A DNA stretch of 64,000 bases from Cryptomeria japonica. Taxonomy: Eukaryota > Streptophyta > Pinopsida > Cupressales > Cupressaceae. Positions within the stretch are counted from its first letter, which is position 1. Each line of letters starts with the position of its first letter. The notes below the pieces were generated by a model. The model searched no databases. It worked only from the letters and a program-made list of their open reading frames with translations, and had not been told where the DNA came from. The position numbers and the translations under genes are program-made. The stretch covers positions 40,292,791 to 40,356,790 of the forward strand of contig NC_081412.1 of assembly GCF_030272615.1 (NCBI RefSeq), written 5' to 3'. Below are positions 10,598 through 20,603 of this stretch, piece after piece.

Positions 10598-12024
10598 TGT
10601 AGATGTATAAAAATGACCATATTCCTAAATGAATATTTTATGTTCATTTCTCTATTTAATTAAATCCAATTTAATTAAATTACCCACATTCTTCTATTTA
10701 AATTAAGTAAATTACTTAATTTATTTAAATTAAATTCACTATACCATTTAATGAATAAATCATTTTATTCAATTAAATCCCCCCTATCCACTTTTAATTA
10801 AATTTAAATTTAATTAAATAGTTATCCTAAATTGAATAAATCTAATTTATTTAATTTCCCCAAATTACAACCAAATTGAATCAAATTAACTTTATTTCAA
10901 TTAAATCCTATTATCCCTCACATCTCCCACTTGCTTCCTAAACCCCTTCCTAATTTCTTCTAGACCCTTCTAATCCCTTCTAAATTAACATAACCCATCT
11001 TCTAAACTTTGTCACATCCCTAAGCAAGGGGAGGTCACTTCTCAAAACCTTAAAGTCTTTGATAACCATTAAAGGCTTCAAGTCTTCAACCACTTAATTT
11101 CCCAAAGTCTCCCAAACCATTAATGGTTAATTCAACCATCTTACATGGTTAGAGACATTTTGCCTAACTTAACCTTCATCTAACCCAAGGGAATCATCAA
11201 GTCTTTAATGCTTTGACCATGATTATCTCTTAATCATTTGCACAGGAGTTTATCCTTAGATTAACTCTTAATCCAATGGGTAATCTTAACTTAGGTTTAA
11301 CCCTTACCTCTAGATAACCATGAGGTCTTCTCATGCATTTAATGTCTCCAACCCCTTCTCTCAACCCAATCTTATGTTGACATTTGTCACCATTTCATTG
11401 GTGCCAATTGCAAAAATGGATTCCCAACTTTCAAACTTGGCCCTTGATTACCTCTTTCAATCCTGACCATCCATTGCCCTGTTTTTGCTATAAATAGAGC
11501 TTTCATTCCTCCATTTACATGATCCAAGTTTGTAGTATCATGCTTATGCTCAAATACATTCAAGCTTTCATATCATTTTTATGCTCATCATTTAGCCTCT
11601 CTTGTAACTAGGAATTAGTCTAAATATGCATGTTCAGAATACTTTCTATTATCATTAGCTTAAATCATTAACTAATATAGTATGTTAGGATAGTATTTAT
11701 ACTAACCTTGTCATCTTATAGTTAGTTTATTGCATTTCTAGAATCATGCATAGTTTAGGATGCATCTCATATTAAATCAATAAAAAACATCCCTTGTTCT
11801 TGCATTTGCCATCCCTTAACCATTTTGCTCAGTGATCTAAGAGAAAAAACATTGGTTTAAGGGACCGTGTAAGATAGAGAACCATGGGACCCACCTTGGG
11901 AAGTTGAGTGATACTTCATTACTCCATAGTTTGCACCAAGAAGTCCTGTGAGTGTGTGAGCAAGGCTCCATAGAGCTCCATTTTTCACATATTGAGTTCT
12001 ATTGACCTACTTTTCCCACATACA
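10598..12024 (+). repeat. Gypsy-B 5' LTR (1427 bp)
   Basis: Direct copy of 33840-35270 with about 2% substitutions by eye. A short AATTTAATTAAATCC segment near 10670 is absent from the 3' copy, and the 3' copy has about 20 extra bases near 34150. Confidence 0.93.
11489..11497 (+). promoter_or_regulatory. TATA box of Gypsy-B 5' LTR
   Basis: TATAAATAG, a canonical plant TATA box, conserved in the 3' LTR at 34735-34743. Confidence 0.7.
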
Positions 12025-12028
12025 TTTC

Positions 12029-12046
12029 TGGCACCCACCGTGGGGC
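12029..12046 (+). other. Gypsy-B primer binding site
   Basis: TGGCACCCACCGTGGGGC starts 4 bases after the LTR end. Sites of this TGGCRCC...GTGGGG type are common in plant Gypsy elements. Confidence 0.85.
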
Positions 12047-12091
12047 CCGACCCCATATATCTAATCGGTTTTAAAATATATCCACTTTTGC

Positions 12092-12366
12092 AGGCACACG
12101 GGAAAAATGAATTAGCGTGTTAAGTTAACTGTTTAGCGCATTCGGTTTACTATTCAGCGCATGGAGTCCATCATCTGGCACGTGAAGTCCATATATTAGC
12201 GCATAAGATTACTATTTTTCCTGTAGGTCTCGACGCGGGAGAAAAATAGAGCAGCGCTTTTGGTGCATAGAGTAGTGCATCCTGAAAACAATGTAGCACG
12301 TTGAAACCTTCTTTTAGCACATCGTTGTTATATTGTAGCGTGTACAGTTTGTTTTGTAGTGCATCA
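12092..12366 (+). repeat. 21-bp phased CpG-core array 1 (12 units)
   Basis: A 7-8 base core, consensus (T)AGCGCRT, starts at 12093, 12114, 12135, 12156, 12177, 12198, then after a 55-bp step at 12253, 12274, 12295, 12316, 12337 and 12358. Every other step is exactly 21 bp. The 13 bases between cores are not conserved. Most core variants (AGCGTGT, AGCACGT, AGTGCAT, AGCACAT) keep alternating purine-pyrimidine and differ by transitions at CpG. In-frame stops show this array is not coding. Confidence 0.85.
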
Positions 12367-13908
12367 CAGCCCCCCCCCAAAAAAAAAAAACTAATTTGTA
12401 ACAGAAACTAAAATTTAGACTTGTGGAAGTCCACGGAATTCGCCTTTTTGCTAACAAATTGACTGGTTTTCTGCAAGTTACTAACAGTTGACTGCAGGTT
12501 TCGAATCCATTTTTATTTAGGCTAGAGTTAAAGTAGTTTAAATTTTTACTAACTTTTCTAAGTTAGGCAAAAGTTCAAATTTCTTTCTTTTCTTGCTTAA
12601 ATAAAATTGAACTCACTTTTATTTTGGGCAAGTAAAATGAGCAACAAATCAAAATCTTTTCTTGCTTTTCTAGGAGAAAATTTCTCAATTTGGGCTCTAA
12701 AAAGAACAACACAAAATTTTCTTTTTCGCAAAAATAGAGCTTAAAAAGAACCTCACCATCCTTTGGTGCATAAAAAGATCCACTTTCATTTTTGCAAAGG
12801 AAAGAACCTCACCTCAAAAGTTTTGTTACAATTAAAGAGGGAAGTGATTCCCCTTTTGTTTACCTATTTTTATTTGTTGACCAAATCGAACCTTTTGCTT
12901 TGTTGACACGATTATTTCCTTAGATTAAATAATCATTGCTTTGAGGAAGTAAAATTAACACCATGCTTTTCTTGGAGCAACATCTCCCAATAGAGATTAG
13001 AAAATCACTGAATTGAAGGTTTAAAAAGAATTTGTGATTGCCTTGAATCGAAAGAGGAAGGTATATGCTCTCCCCTTAACTGGGTGATCCAAAAAACTAG
13101 ACCTCTCTTAAAAAGCTTTCTTTCCTTCAAAAGTATTTTACATCCTTTAGCAGGCCTGCCTTCCCGAGGAGTTGAAATCAACTCTTAAAGCCGTTTATGG
13201 CTGGTGTGAAGGGAACGACCTAAGTGGGGAATGACTTTGACACCAAGAATTCCAACCCAGTATAATCAAACGTGGAAAGTGACGAAAGTCCTTTTCAACA
13301 GTTGTGCACAGCGATTAGCCTTCCCCCAGTATCCTCGAGATATGTAAAGCCTTTATTCTAAAGGTTGGGAAGCCTCCTGAGGGAGTTTATCACTGACGGT
13401 CGAACAGGAAGCCTGATTACGAACCATAGAAATAGAAGCTTTGAACCGAGTCAGTAACCAGACATTTATAACATCATAGTGCAAGGGTGGGGAAGAATCC
13501 ACCCCCAAGATTACTCACCATATATCTCCTAAGATAACTACTCAACTGTGAAGTGATTCACTTTGAGTTAATTTCTGGCAAAAGGCAAAAAAACGGGCAC
13601 CTTCTAGAGGGTGACACGGTTGTTTGAGCTGACGGAGTATCAAGACTAGTGGGCTATGATGTTATTTATGACCTTTGAATAAAGAGTCTTTCTGAAGTGT
13701 ATTATTCATATCCAAACCTGTTAAAACATTAGAGATTTGAACACATCCTTGCAGAACATACACTTTTTGTTAGATTAGGCAAAATGGTTGTACTTTTTGT
13801 GTTGTGCTTGCATTTACCACTTTAGAAAATCATCCATCAAACCTGAAAAATTCACAACAAAAATCCAAAATTTACAAAAAAACCAACCAAAGGAAAATTC
13901 AGGGTAGT
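12367..13908 (+). other. Gypsy-B leader between arrays, with a GC-richer block
   Basis: After a C9-A12 homopolymer run at about 12370 the sequence is AT-rich to about 13140. A distinctly GC-richer block with many short inverted runs follows (13145-13700), then AT-rich sequence to the second array. No ORF above about 60 codons is convincing. It is probably a structured untranslated leader; I cannot place a splice site or an extra ORF. Confidence 0.5.
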
Positions 13909-14287
13909 TTAACGCATAAGAGCAACTTCTTAGCACGTGAAGTACTTTTGTTAGCACATCCAACCATCAAGTTAGCGCGTCGGTTCCGAACAGTAGCGTT
14001 TTATCCCAAAATCAAACCAGTGTCAAAACATTTAGCGCATCAGAAAAATAGTCTAGTGCGTGAAAGCATCAACTTAGTGCGTGGAAGCTAAACATTAGCG
14101 CATCAAGTTCACAAGTTAGCGCGTCATAGGCCCAGGCTAGCGCATGACTTTTTAAACAGGTAGAAAACAATTTTTTTGAATAGTCAAAACTTTAGCGTGT
14201 GCCTGGGGGCAGCCTAGCACATGTGGTCATTATTTTAGCACGTGGAGTAATTTTGGTAGCGCATTTTGTTCCTGTTTTAGTGCGTGA
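13909..14287 (+). repeat. 21-bp phased CpG-core array 2 (16 units)
   Basis: Cores start at 13911, 13932, 13953, 13974, 13995, 14034, 14055, 14076, 14097, 14118, 14139, 14194, 14216, 14237, 14258 and 14279. Steps are 21 bp except 39, 55 and 22. The cores at 13974 and 14118 are the undecayed AGCGCGT. Open frames here read as heptads beginning Leu-Ala-His or Leu-Ala-Arg, a by-product of the 7-codon period, broken by stops and one frame change at 14194-14216. Copia-C is inserted 10 bases after the last core. Confidence 0.85.
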
Positions 14288-14294
14288 TCAGAAA

Positions 14295-14299
14295 CATAT
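14295..14299. repeat. Target site duplication of Copia-C, left (CATAT)
   Basis: Exact match to 21545-21549. Confidence 0.92.
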
Positions 14300-14823
14300 T
14301 GAAAGGAAATACAAGAGCAAGGAAAGGAAAATAAAATCCAAGAAAGTTTATGATGAAGTAATTGTTACCAAGAGAAAAGCAAAAACCTTGGAGCATCACC
14401 CAAATGTGAAGAAGGAGGCACAAGAACTTTTTGAAAGGGGAAAAGCAAAGAAAAACCCCTTGTGATATTATGAATGAGGCAATGCCTAAAATGAGAGAGA
14501 GAGAGAGAGAGAGAGAGCAAGAAGCTCTTTACAATATTGTCATTAAGAAGAAATGAGAGAGGAGACATCTCTTAAATAGAGATGAGGAGAGGAGTTACAA
14601 AGTAACTCCCAAATCTATGAATGCCACCATTCATAAAATGTGTGTGCCATGTGTCCACATCCTCTTATGGAGGAAATCTAATATTCCTTAATAAAGGAAA
14701 ATAAAAGAAATGACTTGTCCTCACACATGTACTAGAGGACAAATTACATGTAGGAATTCCATAGGAATATCCTAAACTAAATACAAATAAACCTAAGCTA
14801 AGTAAAGATTAAATATTCTAACA
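14300..14823 (-). repeat. Copia-C 3' LTR (524 bp)
   Basis: Plus-strand reading TGAAAGG...TTCTAACA. It matches 20995-21544 almost perfectly. Confidence 0.95.
14490..14518. repeat. (GA)n microsatellite in Copia-C 3' LTR
   Basis: About 14 GA units; the same tract is about 26 bases longer in the other LTR (21187-21238), which accounts for the LTR length difference. Confidence 0.9.
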
Positions 14824-14834
14824 CCCCCCCTTAA
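14824..14834 (-). other. Copia-C polypurine tract
   Basis: TTAAGGGGGGG on the minus strand, directly before TGTTAG of the 3' LTR. Its first three bases overlap the pol stop codon TAA (14831-14833). Confidence 0.85.
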
Positions 14835-16843
14835 GCTTTACTTGGGGAGCTTACATCAAACCCTTCAATGGGTTGTAATCCAAGATTTTTACAATGAAAT
14901 TGGAACTTTTCTTTACAAAGTGGCTTGGTCAAAATATCTGCAACTTGGTCTTCCCCCTTGCAATAGAGGAGTGAAACTTGCTTGTCTTCAATTTGTTCTC
15001 TAATAAAGTGGTGTTGGAGAGCAATGTGTTTTGTCCTTGCATGGAAAATTGGATTTTTAGCCAAGGCAGTGGCACTTTGGTTGTCACAATACAATGGAGT
15101 TGGTTCGTGTTGAGGTAGACCCAAATCTTCAAGTAGTCTTCTAAGCCACAAGACTTCTTTGGAAGCATTAGTGCATCCTTTGTACTCAGCTTCAGTGGAT
15201 CCAAGAGAGGTAGATTGTTGCTTTTTACTATTCCAAGAAATTGGTCCTGAACCAACAAAAAAACAATAACCACAAGTAGATTTCCCATCATTGGGATCTC
15301 CACCTAGATCGGAATCAGTAAAACCTTTTAAAGTAAAATTAGAACTTGCATCATAAAACAAACCTACATTAATTGTTCCTTTAATATATCTTAAAATTCT
15401 TTTAGCAACTTTAAAGTGTGTTTGTTGAGGTTTAGACATGAATCTTGAAACCAAACCAACACTATAAGCAATATCTAGCCTAGTAAGAGTTAAATAATTT
15501 AAACTTCCAACTAATTGTCTATACAAAGTAGGATCAACAAGAGGAGTTTGCATATCAAGCATTAACTTAGTGCCTAATTCAATAGGAATTGAAACATGAT
15601 GAGCATCATTCATTTTAAACTTATCTATGAGATCTTGAGCATATTTACTTTGAGATAAGAAAATTCCTTTAGAGGTTTGCCAAATTTGCATTCCTAAGAA
15701 ATAATGTAAAAGACCTAAATTAGTCATTTGAAATTTTTGATTAAGTTGAAACTTAATATCAGAAATCAAAGTATTGGAACTTGAAGTAAGAATCAAATCA
15801 TCTACATACAAGATAATAATTATAATATCATCTTCACTATGTTTAATATACAAGTTAGGATCATTTTTACTTCTAATAAAGCCTTGAGAAAGAAAGAATT
15901 CATTAATCTTTGAATACCACTCCCTAGGAGATTGCTTTAATCCATAAATCGATTTCTTTAATTTACAAACTAAGTGTGCATTACCTTCTTTAATAAAACC
16001 AGGAGGTTGAGACATATAGATTTCCTCATGTAAATCACCATTAAGAAAAGCACTTTTAACATCCATTTGGTGAATAGGCCAATTCATTCTAGAAGCTAAA
16101 GCAAGCACAAGTTTAATTGTAGGCATTTTAGCAACAGGAGCAAAAGTTTCAGTATAATCTAAGCCTTCAATTTGAGAAAAACCTCTAGCAATTAATCTAG
16201 CTTTAAATTTACTAACTTGATTATTAGCATTCAATTTAGTTTTATAAAGCCACTTGCAAGAAACAAGATTTTTACCATGAGGCAAGGGAACTAAATCCCA
16301 AGTTTGGTTAGAAGTTAAAGTATCATATTCTTCCTTCATTGCTTTTTTCCAATGCGGTTGATTTTTAGCTTGATCAAATGTTTTAGGATCATTAGAATTC
16401 ATAATAGTAGTCATTAAAGCATAATTACAATAATTAACTCTCCTAGCTTGAAGTTTATCCATTCTAGCTAAGTATTCATCACTATCTTGAATTAAAGATT
16501 TAAACCATTTAGGTCTTCTTTTAGAAGTAATGGATTCATCACTAGAAGAAGAGTCATGAGGAGTAGAGTTATTATTATTATCATCACTATCACTAGAAGG
16601 AATAGAAAAAGATGCATTAGGAGTAGGGTTAAGAGAAGGAGGTTGGTCCTCCACAAGCACAACTTTGGTTTGACCAAGTTCATCATCCTCCACTTTAGAA
16701 CAATCATGAATGCCTTTTTCTGCAATACAAACATCTCTTGCAACTTTTACCTTGTTAGTAATAGGATTGTAAACTCTATAACCTTTAGTATGTTCATCAT
16801 AACCAACAAAAATAAAAGGAGAAGATTTAGCATCTAATTTTTT
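14831..16843 (-). CDS. Copia-C Pol, reverse transcriptase-RNase H part
   Basis: Second half of the polyprotein, in a different frame from the upstream 501-codon ORF; the two join at an A-run near 16844. Counting from the GTG at 16693, a Ser/Asp-rich linker covers residues 1-60. The RT domain covers about 115-345, with a catalytic YVDD at 296-299, [11 protein letters not shown] at 209-219 and YGLKQSPREWY at 250-260. RNase H covers about 455-590, with Asp460, Glu501 and Asp537 as likely metal ligands. The C-terminal ADILTKPL motif is typical of Copia elements. The stop abuts the polypurine tract. RT copies the genomic RNA into cDNA and RNase H removes the RNA strand. No internal stop is present, so the domain looks intact. 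Confidence 0.93.
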   Translation of the reverse strand, partial: KKLDAKSSPFIFVGYDEHTKGYRVYNPITNKVKVARDVCIAEKGIHDCSKVEDDELGQTKVVLVEDQPPSLNPTPNASFSIPSSDSDDNNNNSTPHDSSSSDESITSKRRPKWFKSLIQDSDEYLARMDKLQARRVNYCNYALMTTIMNSNDPKTFDQAKNQPHWKKAMKEEYDTLTSNQTWDLVPLPHGKNLVSCKWLYKTKLNANNQVSKFKARLIARGFSQIEGLDYTETFAPVAKMPTIKLVLALASRMNWPIHQMDVKSAFLNGDLHEEIYMSQPPGFIKEGNAHLVCKLKKSIYGLKQSPREWYSKINEFFLSQGFIRSKNDPNLYIKHSEDDIIIIILYVDDLILTSSSNTLISDIKFQLNQKFQMTNLGLLHYFLGMQIWQTSKGIFLSQSKYAQDLIDKFKMNDAHHVSIPIELGTKLMLDMQTPLVDPTLYRQLVGSLNYLTLTRLDIAYSVGLVSRFMSKPQQTHFKVAKRILRYIKGTINVGLFYDASSNFTLKGFTDSDLGGDPNDGKSTCGYCFFVGSGPISWNSKKQQSTSLGSTEAEYKGCTNASKEVLWLRRLLEDLGLPQHEPTPLYCDNQSATALAKNPIFHARTKHIALQHHFIREQIEDKQVSLLYCKGEDQVADILTKPLCKEKFQFHCKNLGLQPIEGFDVSSPSKA

Positions 16844-18339
16844 CTTTTCTCCTTAGGTTTGTGAACATAAGCTATGGAACCAAAAATTCTTAAATTCTGC
16901 AAATTAGGCTTTCTACCAGACCAAGCTTCTTCAGGAGTTTTATCCTTTAAGGCTTTGGTAGGTGTTCTATTAATTAAATAAGTTGCACAAGCCATAGCTT
17001 CAGCCCAAAACTTATAATCCATATTTTTAGCATGCAATAAACATCTAGCCATTTCAACAATTGTCCTATGCTTCCGTTCTGCCACACCATTTTGTTGTGG
17101 TGTATAAGGAACGATAAGCTCATGTTTAATTCCAAAAGATTTCAAATAAGCATTAAATGCATTATTGACATATTCTCTTCCATTGTCAGTATGAAGAATC
17201 TTCATTTTAGAACCAGATTGCCTTTCTACAAACATATGAAATTCAATAAACACATCAAGCACTTGATCCTTACTATGAAGGAAATATATCCATGTTCTCC
17301 TTGAAAAATCATCAACAAAGGTAAGTGCATACCTTGAACCTTGGATGGAGGGATTCTCCATGGGACCCAAGAGATCACTATGAACTAGATGCAATTTAGT
17401 ATATGCCCTCCAAGATTGACCATGAGGAAAGGGTTCCCTATGCATCTTACCACTCATGCAACCATTGCAAACAATTTGAGAAGGAATAATACTAGGCAAT
17501 CCATCAACCATATTTTCTTTTTGCATCAATGAAATATAATCAGAATTGAGATGGCCAAGTCTTTCATGCCATATAGTAAAATCAACAGTAGTAAGCAAAG
17601 AATACTTTGGAGGAGCAAATTCATAGAACTTGAATAAGTTATCACTATCCATTTTAGCAGTAGCAATAACATGATTAGTGTTTGGATCAATGATATAGCA
17701 TATGCCCCTATAAAAGTTAATCTTATAATCTTGACAAAGTTTAGGAACTGAAATCAAATTTGATTTTAATTCAGGAACATAAAGAACATCATGTAATTTC
17801 CCATTAGGAACATTCACATCACCAATAGCTTCAACTTTACAACTATGATTATTAGCTAATTGAACAGGAATATTAGAAGTATCGGGATGCAAAGATTCAA
17901 AACATTCTTTATGAGAAGTAACATGTTGAGATGCACCAGAATCAATAATCCACTCAAGTGGTTGAGAAACATTATAAGTACATGTAAATGCATGACGAGA
18001 TGAATTACCATTATTATTACCTTTCTTATAATGAGGTTTATGTTGATTATTTTGATTATTTTGATTCATGGGCTTTTTACCATTTTGTTTCTTAAAACAA
18101 TTATTAGTAATATGTCCATCTTTCCCACAATATGTGCAATGGGGTCTTGTTTGAGAATTATTCCTTTGATTATTGTACGTATTATTATGATTATTATTAT
18201 GAGAATTATTATGATAGGATTTAGAATGAGATTGATAATTAGGAGATTTGTGATTATTATTATGATTATTATTATGATTATGATTATGTTTATTATTATT
18301 GGATCTAAAATTATTATTATGATTTTGATTTTTAGACAT
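16834..18339 (-). CDS. Copia-C Gag C-terminus, protease and integrase
   Basis: 501 codons from the ATG at 18339, in the same frame as the gag ORF upstream, from which one TAA (18388-18390) separates it. Residues 1-62 are extremely rich in Asn and His. A CCHC zinc knuckle follows (Cys68, Cys71, His76, Cys81). The aspartic protease has DSGA with Asp133. A GAG-pre-integrase HHCC-like region lies around 255-300, then the integrase core with the DDE signature in HSD, TDNG and GVAER around 310-410. The ORF ends with a frameshift in an A-rich run; the next frame continues directly into the RT region. Protease cleaves the polyprotein and integrase inserts the cDNA. Confidence 0.93.
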   Translation of the reverse strand: MSKNQNHNNNFRSNNNKHNHNHNNNHNNNHKSPNYQSHSKSYHNNSHNNNHNNTYNNQRNNSQTRPHCTYCGKDGHITNNCFKKQNGKKPMNQNNQNNQHKPHYKKGNNNGNSSRHAFTCTYNVSQPLEWIIDSGASQHVTSHKECFESLHPDTSNIPVQLANNHSCKVEAIGDVNVPNGKLHDVLYVPELKSNLISVPKLCQDYKINFYRGICYIIDPNTNHVIATAKMDSDNLFKFYEFAPPKYSLLTTVDFTIWHERLGHLNSDYISLMQKENMVDGLPSIIPSQIVCNGCMSGKMHREPFPHGQSWRAYTKLHLVHSDLLGPMENPSIQGSRYALTFVDDFSRRTWIYFLHSKDQVLDVFIEFHMFVERQSGSKMKILHTDNGREYVNNAFNAYLKSFGIKHELIVPYTPQQNGVAERKHRTIVEMARCLLHAKNMDYKFWAEAMACATYLINRTPTKALKDKTPEEAWSGRKPNLQNLRIFGSIAYVHKPKEKRKN

Positions 18340-18387
18340 AAAAGCATGTTCACTACTTTTAAGAGTACCAAATTGAATTAATTTAGC

Positions 18388-18963
18388 TTACTCTTGACGC
18401 AATAAATTACGAAAAATATCATATGTTAATTGAGTAGCTAAGCTAGGAATAGCAAGTTGAGCATGAATATTCGTAATAAATTGTTGAAATTGACGAGGAA
18501 GACATTTTTTAAGAATAAGATGAATTAAACGTAAATCAGCAAGAGTAACTCCTAAACCAGTTAATTGACTATTAACAGAATCAAACTTTAATAAGAATTC
18601 ATCCATAGTTTTAAAATCTGTATACCTTAGATCTTCAAGTTGATCTTGAAGTTGAATTTTTTGGGATTCATTTGAGCTATCATAAGTTGTTTTTAAAATT
18701 TCCCAAGCTTCATGCGCTTTTGTACAATTTCCAATTAAAACATACAAATCAGGAACCATTGAAATACCAATTAAACCAAGTGCTTCCTCATTTTGAGCCT
18801 TCCATCTATCTAGGTCGGATTGAGGAGCAGATGTAGCGGGTTCAAAGGTTTTATCAGTCGCAACATCCAAAAGGTGTTTGAAACGAAAAATAAACGAGAT
18901 ATGTGTTTTCCAAGAATGATAATTGGAACTATTTAATTTAATTTCCAGAATTAATGTAGACAT
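18388..18963 (-). CDS. Copia-C Gag, capsid part
   Basis: 191 residues from ATG 18961-18963. The N-terminus has LNSSNYHSWKTHI, followed by AWEILKTTY and LEDLRYTDFKTMDEFL, the typical order of the UBN2/Retrotran_gag_2 family of plant Copia elements. The stop TAA lies 16 codons before the ATG of the next ORF in the same frame, so the original gag was longer and included the Asn/His linker and zinc knuckle. Gag forms the virus-like particle that holds the RNA and enzymes in the cytoplasm. Confidence 0.92.
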   Translation of the reverse strand: MSTLILEIKLNSSNYHSWKTHISFIFRFKHLLDVATDKTFEPATSAPQSDLDRWKAQNEEALGLIGISMVPDLYVLIGNCTKAHEAWEILKTTYDSSNESQKIQLQDQLEDLRYTDFKTMDEFLLKFDSVNSQLTGLGVTLADLRLIHLILKKCLPRQFQQFITNIHAQLAIPSLATQLTYDIFRNLLRQE

Positions 18964-20241
18964 GATAGCAAAATAATAGTTTGTAAAAAAAAATTACCCC
19001 TTTGATTAAAAAATAAAAATAAAAATTAACCTCCTTGATTTAAAAATAAACCAGATTTGAGTAATAACTATAACAAAATTTATGTAAAAAAAATGTTATA
19101 TTCAAATCTTAAATAACAAATTAAAATTTTATTTTTTTTAAAACAAACTTTATATTTTAAAAGAACTTTAAATATTTATTAATAATAAAATAAAATTATT
19201 TATATTAACAAAATTATTTAAAACTTAAAAAAAAATTATAAACTTAAAAAGGTTAATATTAAAGAAAACTTGTTTTAAATAAACTTTTACTAAAGAAACT
19301 AAACTATTAGTGTAAATAAAGGAACTTTACTTTACACGTATAAGATAAAGGAAAGGTAAAAAAAACTTGTTAAAGACAAATATGCATGAAATGAATGTTA
19401 CCAACCTTGATACAAATAAAAGACCAATCACAAGATAGAGGCGTTAAAAACAGTGAGGGCGATATTGACAAGTTTTACACGTTGATAATGACAGAGCAAA
19501 TGGCACAGACTACAGAGACGTTACTTTGCAAAGAATCTATAGTGCAGAGACGTTGAATGACAAGAATGAATACAAAACGCAGGTATTCGACTCTAAGTGG
19601 ACAACAGCGACTTTAGTATATCTTCTGACTGGGTGTTACATTTGAAATGAGATTAGAACTTGATAGGTATTTGAACTTTGTGAGATTTTAACAAATCGAT
19701 TGATGAGGAGCTAAATGGTTACTATGACTGTAGAATAGAGATGTCGCTGAGCTTTATCTTTTTGATCATTAAAGTCTTTGCTGGGCATACAGTGTGGAAA
19801 TGTTCTCAGTACAGTGAGTGGGGTTTTATCGGATGTCACCAGCCTCAGCCAAATCTGTGAAGTGCGGGTGAAGGGCGAAGTGCAGGGTGTGTTTGATATT
19901 TTGTTCTTTCACATGGGATTGCAGAGTCACAACTTTAATAATTGACTGTTTTTGGTTGCCTTAACAACTATATACTGATGGAAAAGTTTTCAAATAGAGG
20001 CGTACCTATTGACTGAAACCTATGGATGATAAGTTTGGGACTTCGTTGAAAAGTACCAAATAATCGTTTAGTGAGTACTAAACTTGAATAACATTTAACA
20101 TAATTTTCCAGATTTAATAAAGGCAATGGGAGCAACTTCAAGCAGATTTAAATGGTTCTGTACTAGCCCAGCAAAGATCTCGTTATGTAGAAAACTCATA
20201 AGAACAAAATATTTCACAAATATCAAACCTTACAATCTATA

Positions 20242-20388
20242 CCTGATGGAGCAGTTGCAGAGATTGCTGGGAAGCGAGATAGGTACCGTGTTGATGGCTC
20301 GAAGATAATGAAGATCTACCTAGATCCTAAGGAGCAGAATAACATAGAATACAAGTTGGAAACCTTTGCTGGTGTTTACATGTGTTAG
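20242..20388 (+). pseudogene. RPS7: Captured fragment of cytosolic ribosomal protein eS7 (RPS7) gene
   Basis: Read on the plus strand from 20242, an open frame of 48 codons ends in TAG at 20386. It contains the segments [24 protein letters not shown] and [11 protein letters not shown], in the order and spacing of the C-terminal part of plant 40S protein S7. It then stops early (Met-Cys-stop), missing the last ~15 residues of the family. The upstream end may be an old splice junction: sequence before CCTGATGG does not match eS7. The fragment lies antisense to Copia-C inside its leader. It is too short to be functional; it looks like captured host sequence. I am confident of the family from memory of the protein, not from a search. 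Confidence 0.75.
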
Positions 20389-20603
20389 ATGTATTAAACT
20401 ATTGTTAAACTTGAGCAAACAAAATATGCCAAAAGCAAGGCTGATATGTAAAGAGAACAAAATATAATGGAGATATAAGAATACACAGATATCAAAGCTA
20501 CAGATTATGGTTATTCTGATAAGAACAACTATTAAAAAAACTTAAATCTTTCCTCTCAAAGAAACAAATTATGCGAACTAATGCAATGTAATAATAAATT
20601 AGA

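Noticed and set aside
12092-14287. CRISPR-like array (short regularly spaced repeat with unique spacers)
   Set aside because: The repeated core is only 7-8 bases and lies in a plant retrotransposon; CRISPR repeats are longer, and no cas genes exist in plants.
13804-14465. ORFs with heptads starting Leu-Ala-His/Arg as a repeat protein
   Set aside because: The heptads come from the 21-bp period, the frames are broken by stops, use a GTG start or run into the Copia-C LTR, and array 1 is not open in this frame.
18031-18381. Plus-strand Ile/Met-rich ORF
   Set aside because: Antisense shadow of the Asn/His-rich Gag linker.
20126-20308. 60-codon ORF overlapping the eS7 fragment
   Set aside because: It reads the region in a different frame from the eS7 match and has no recognisable feature.
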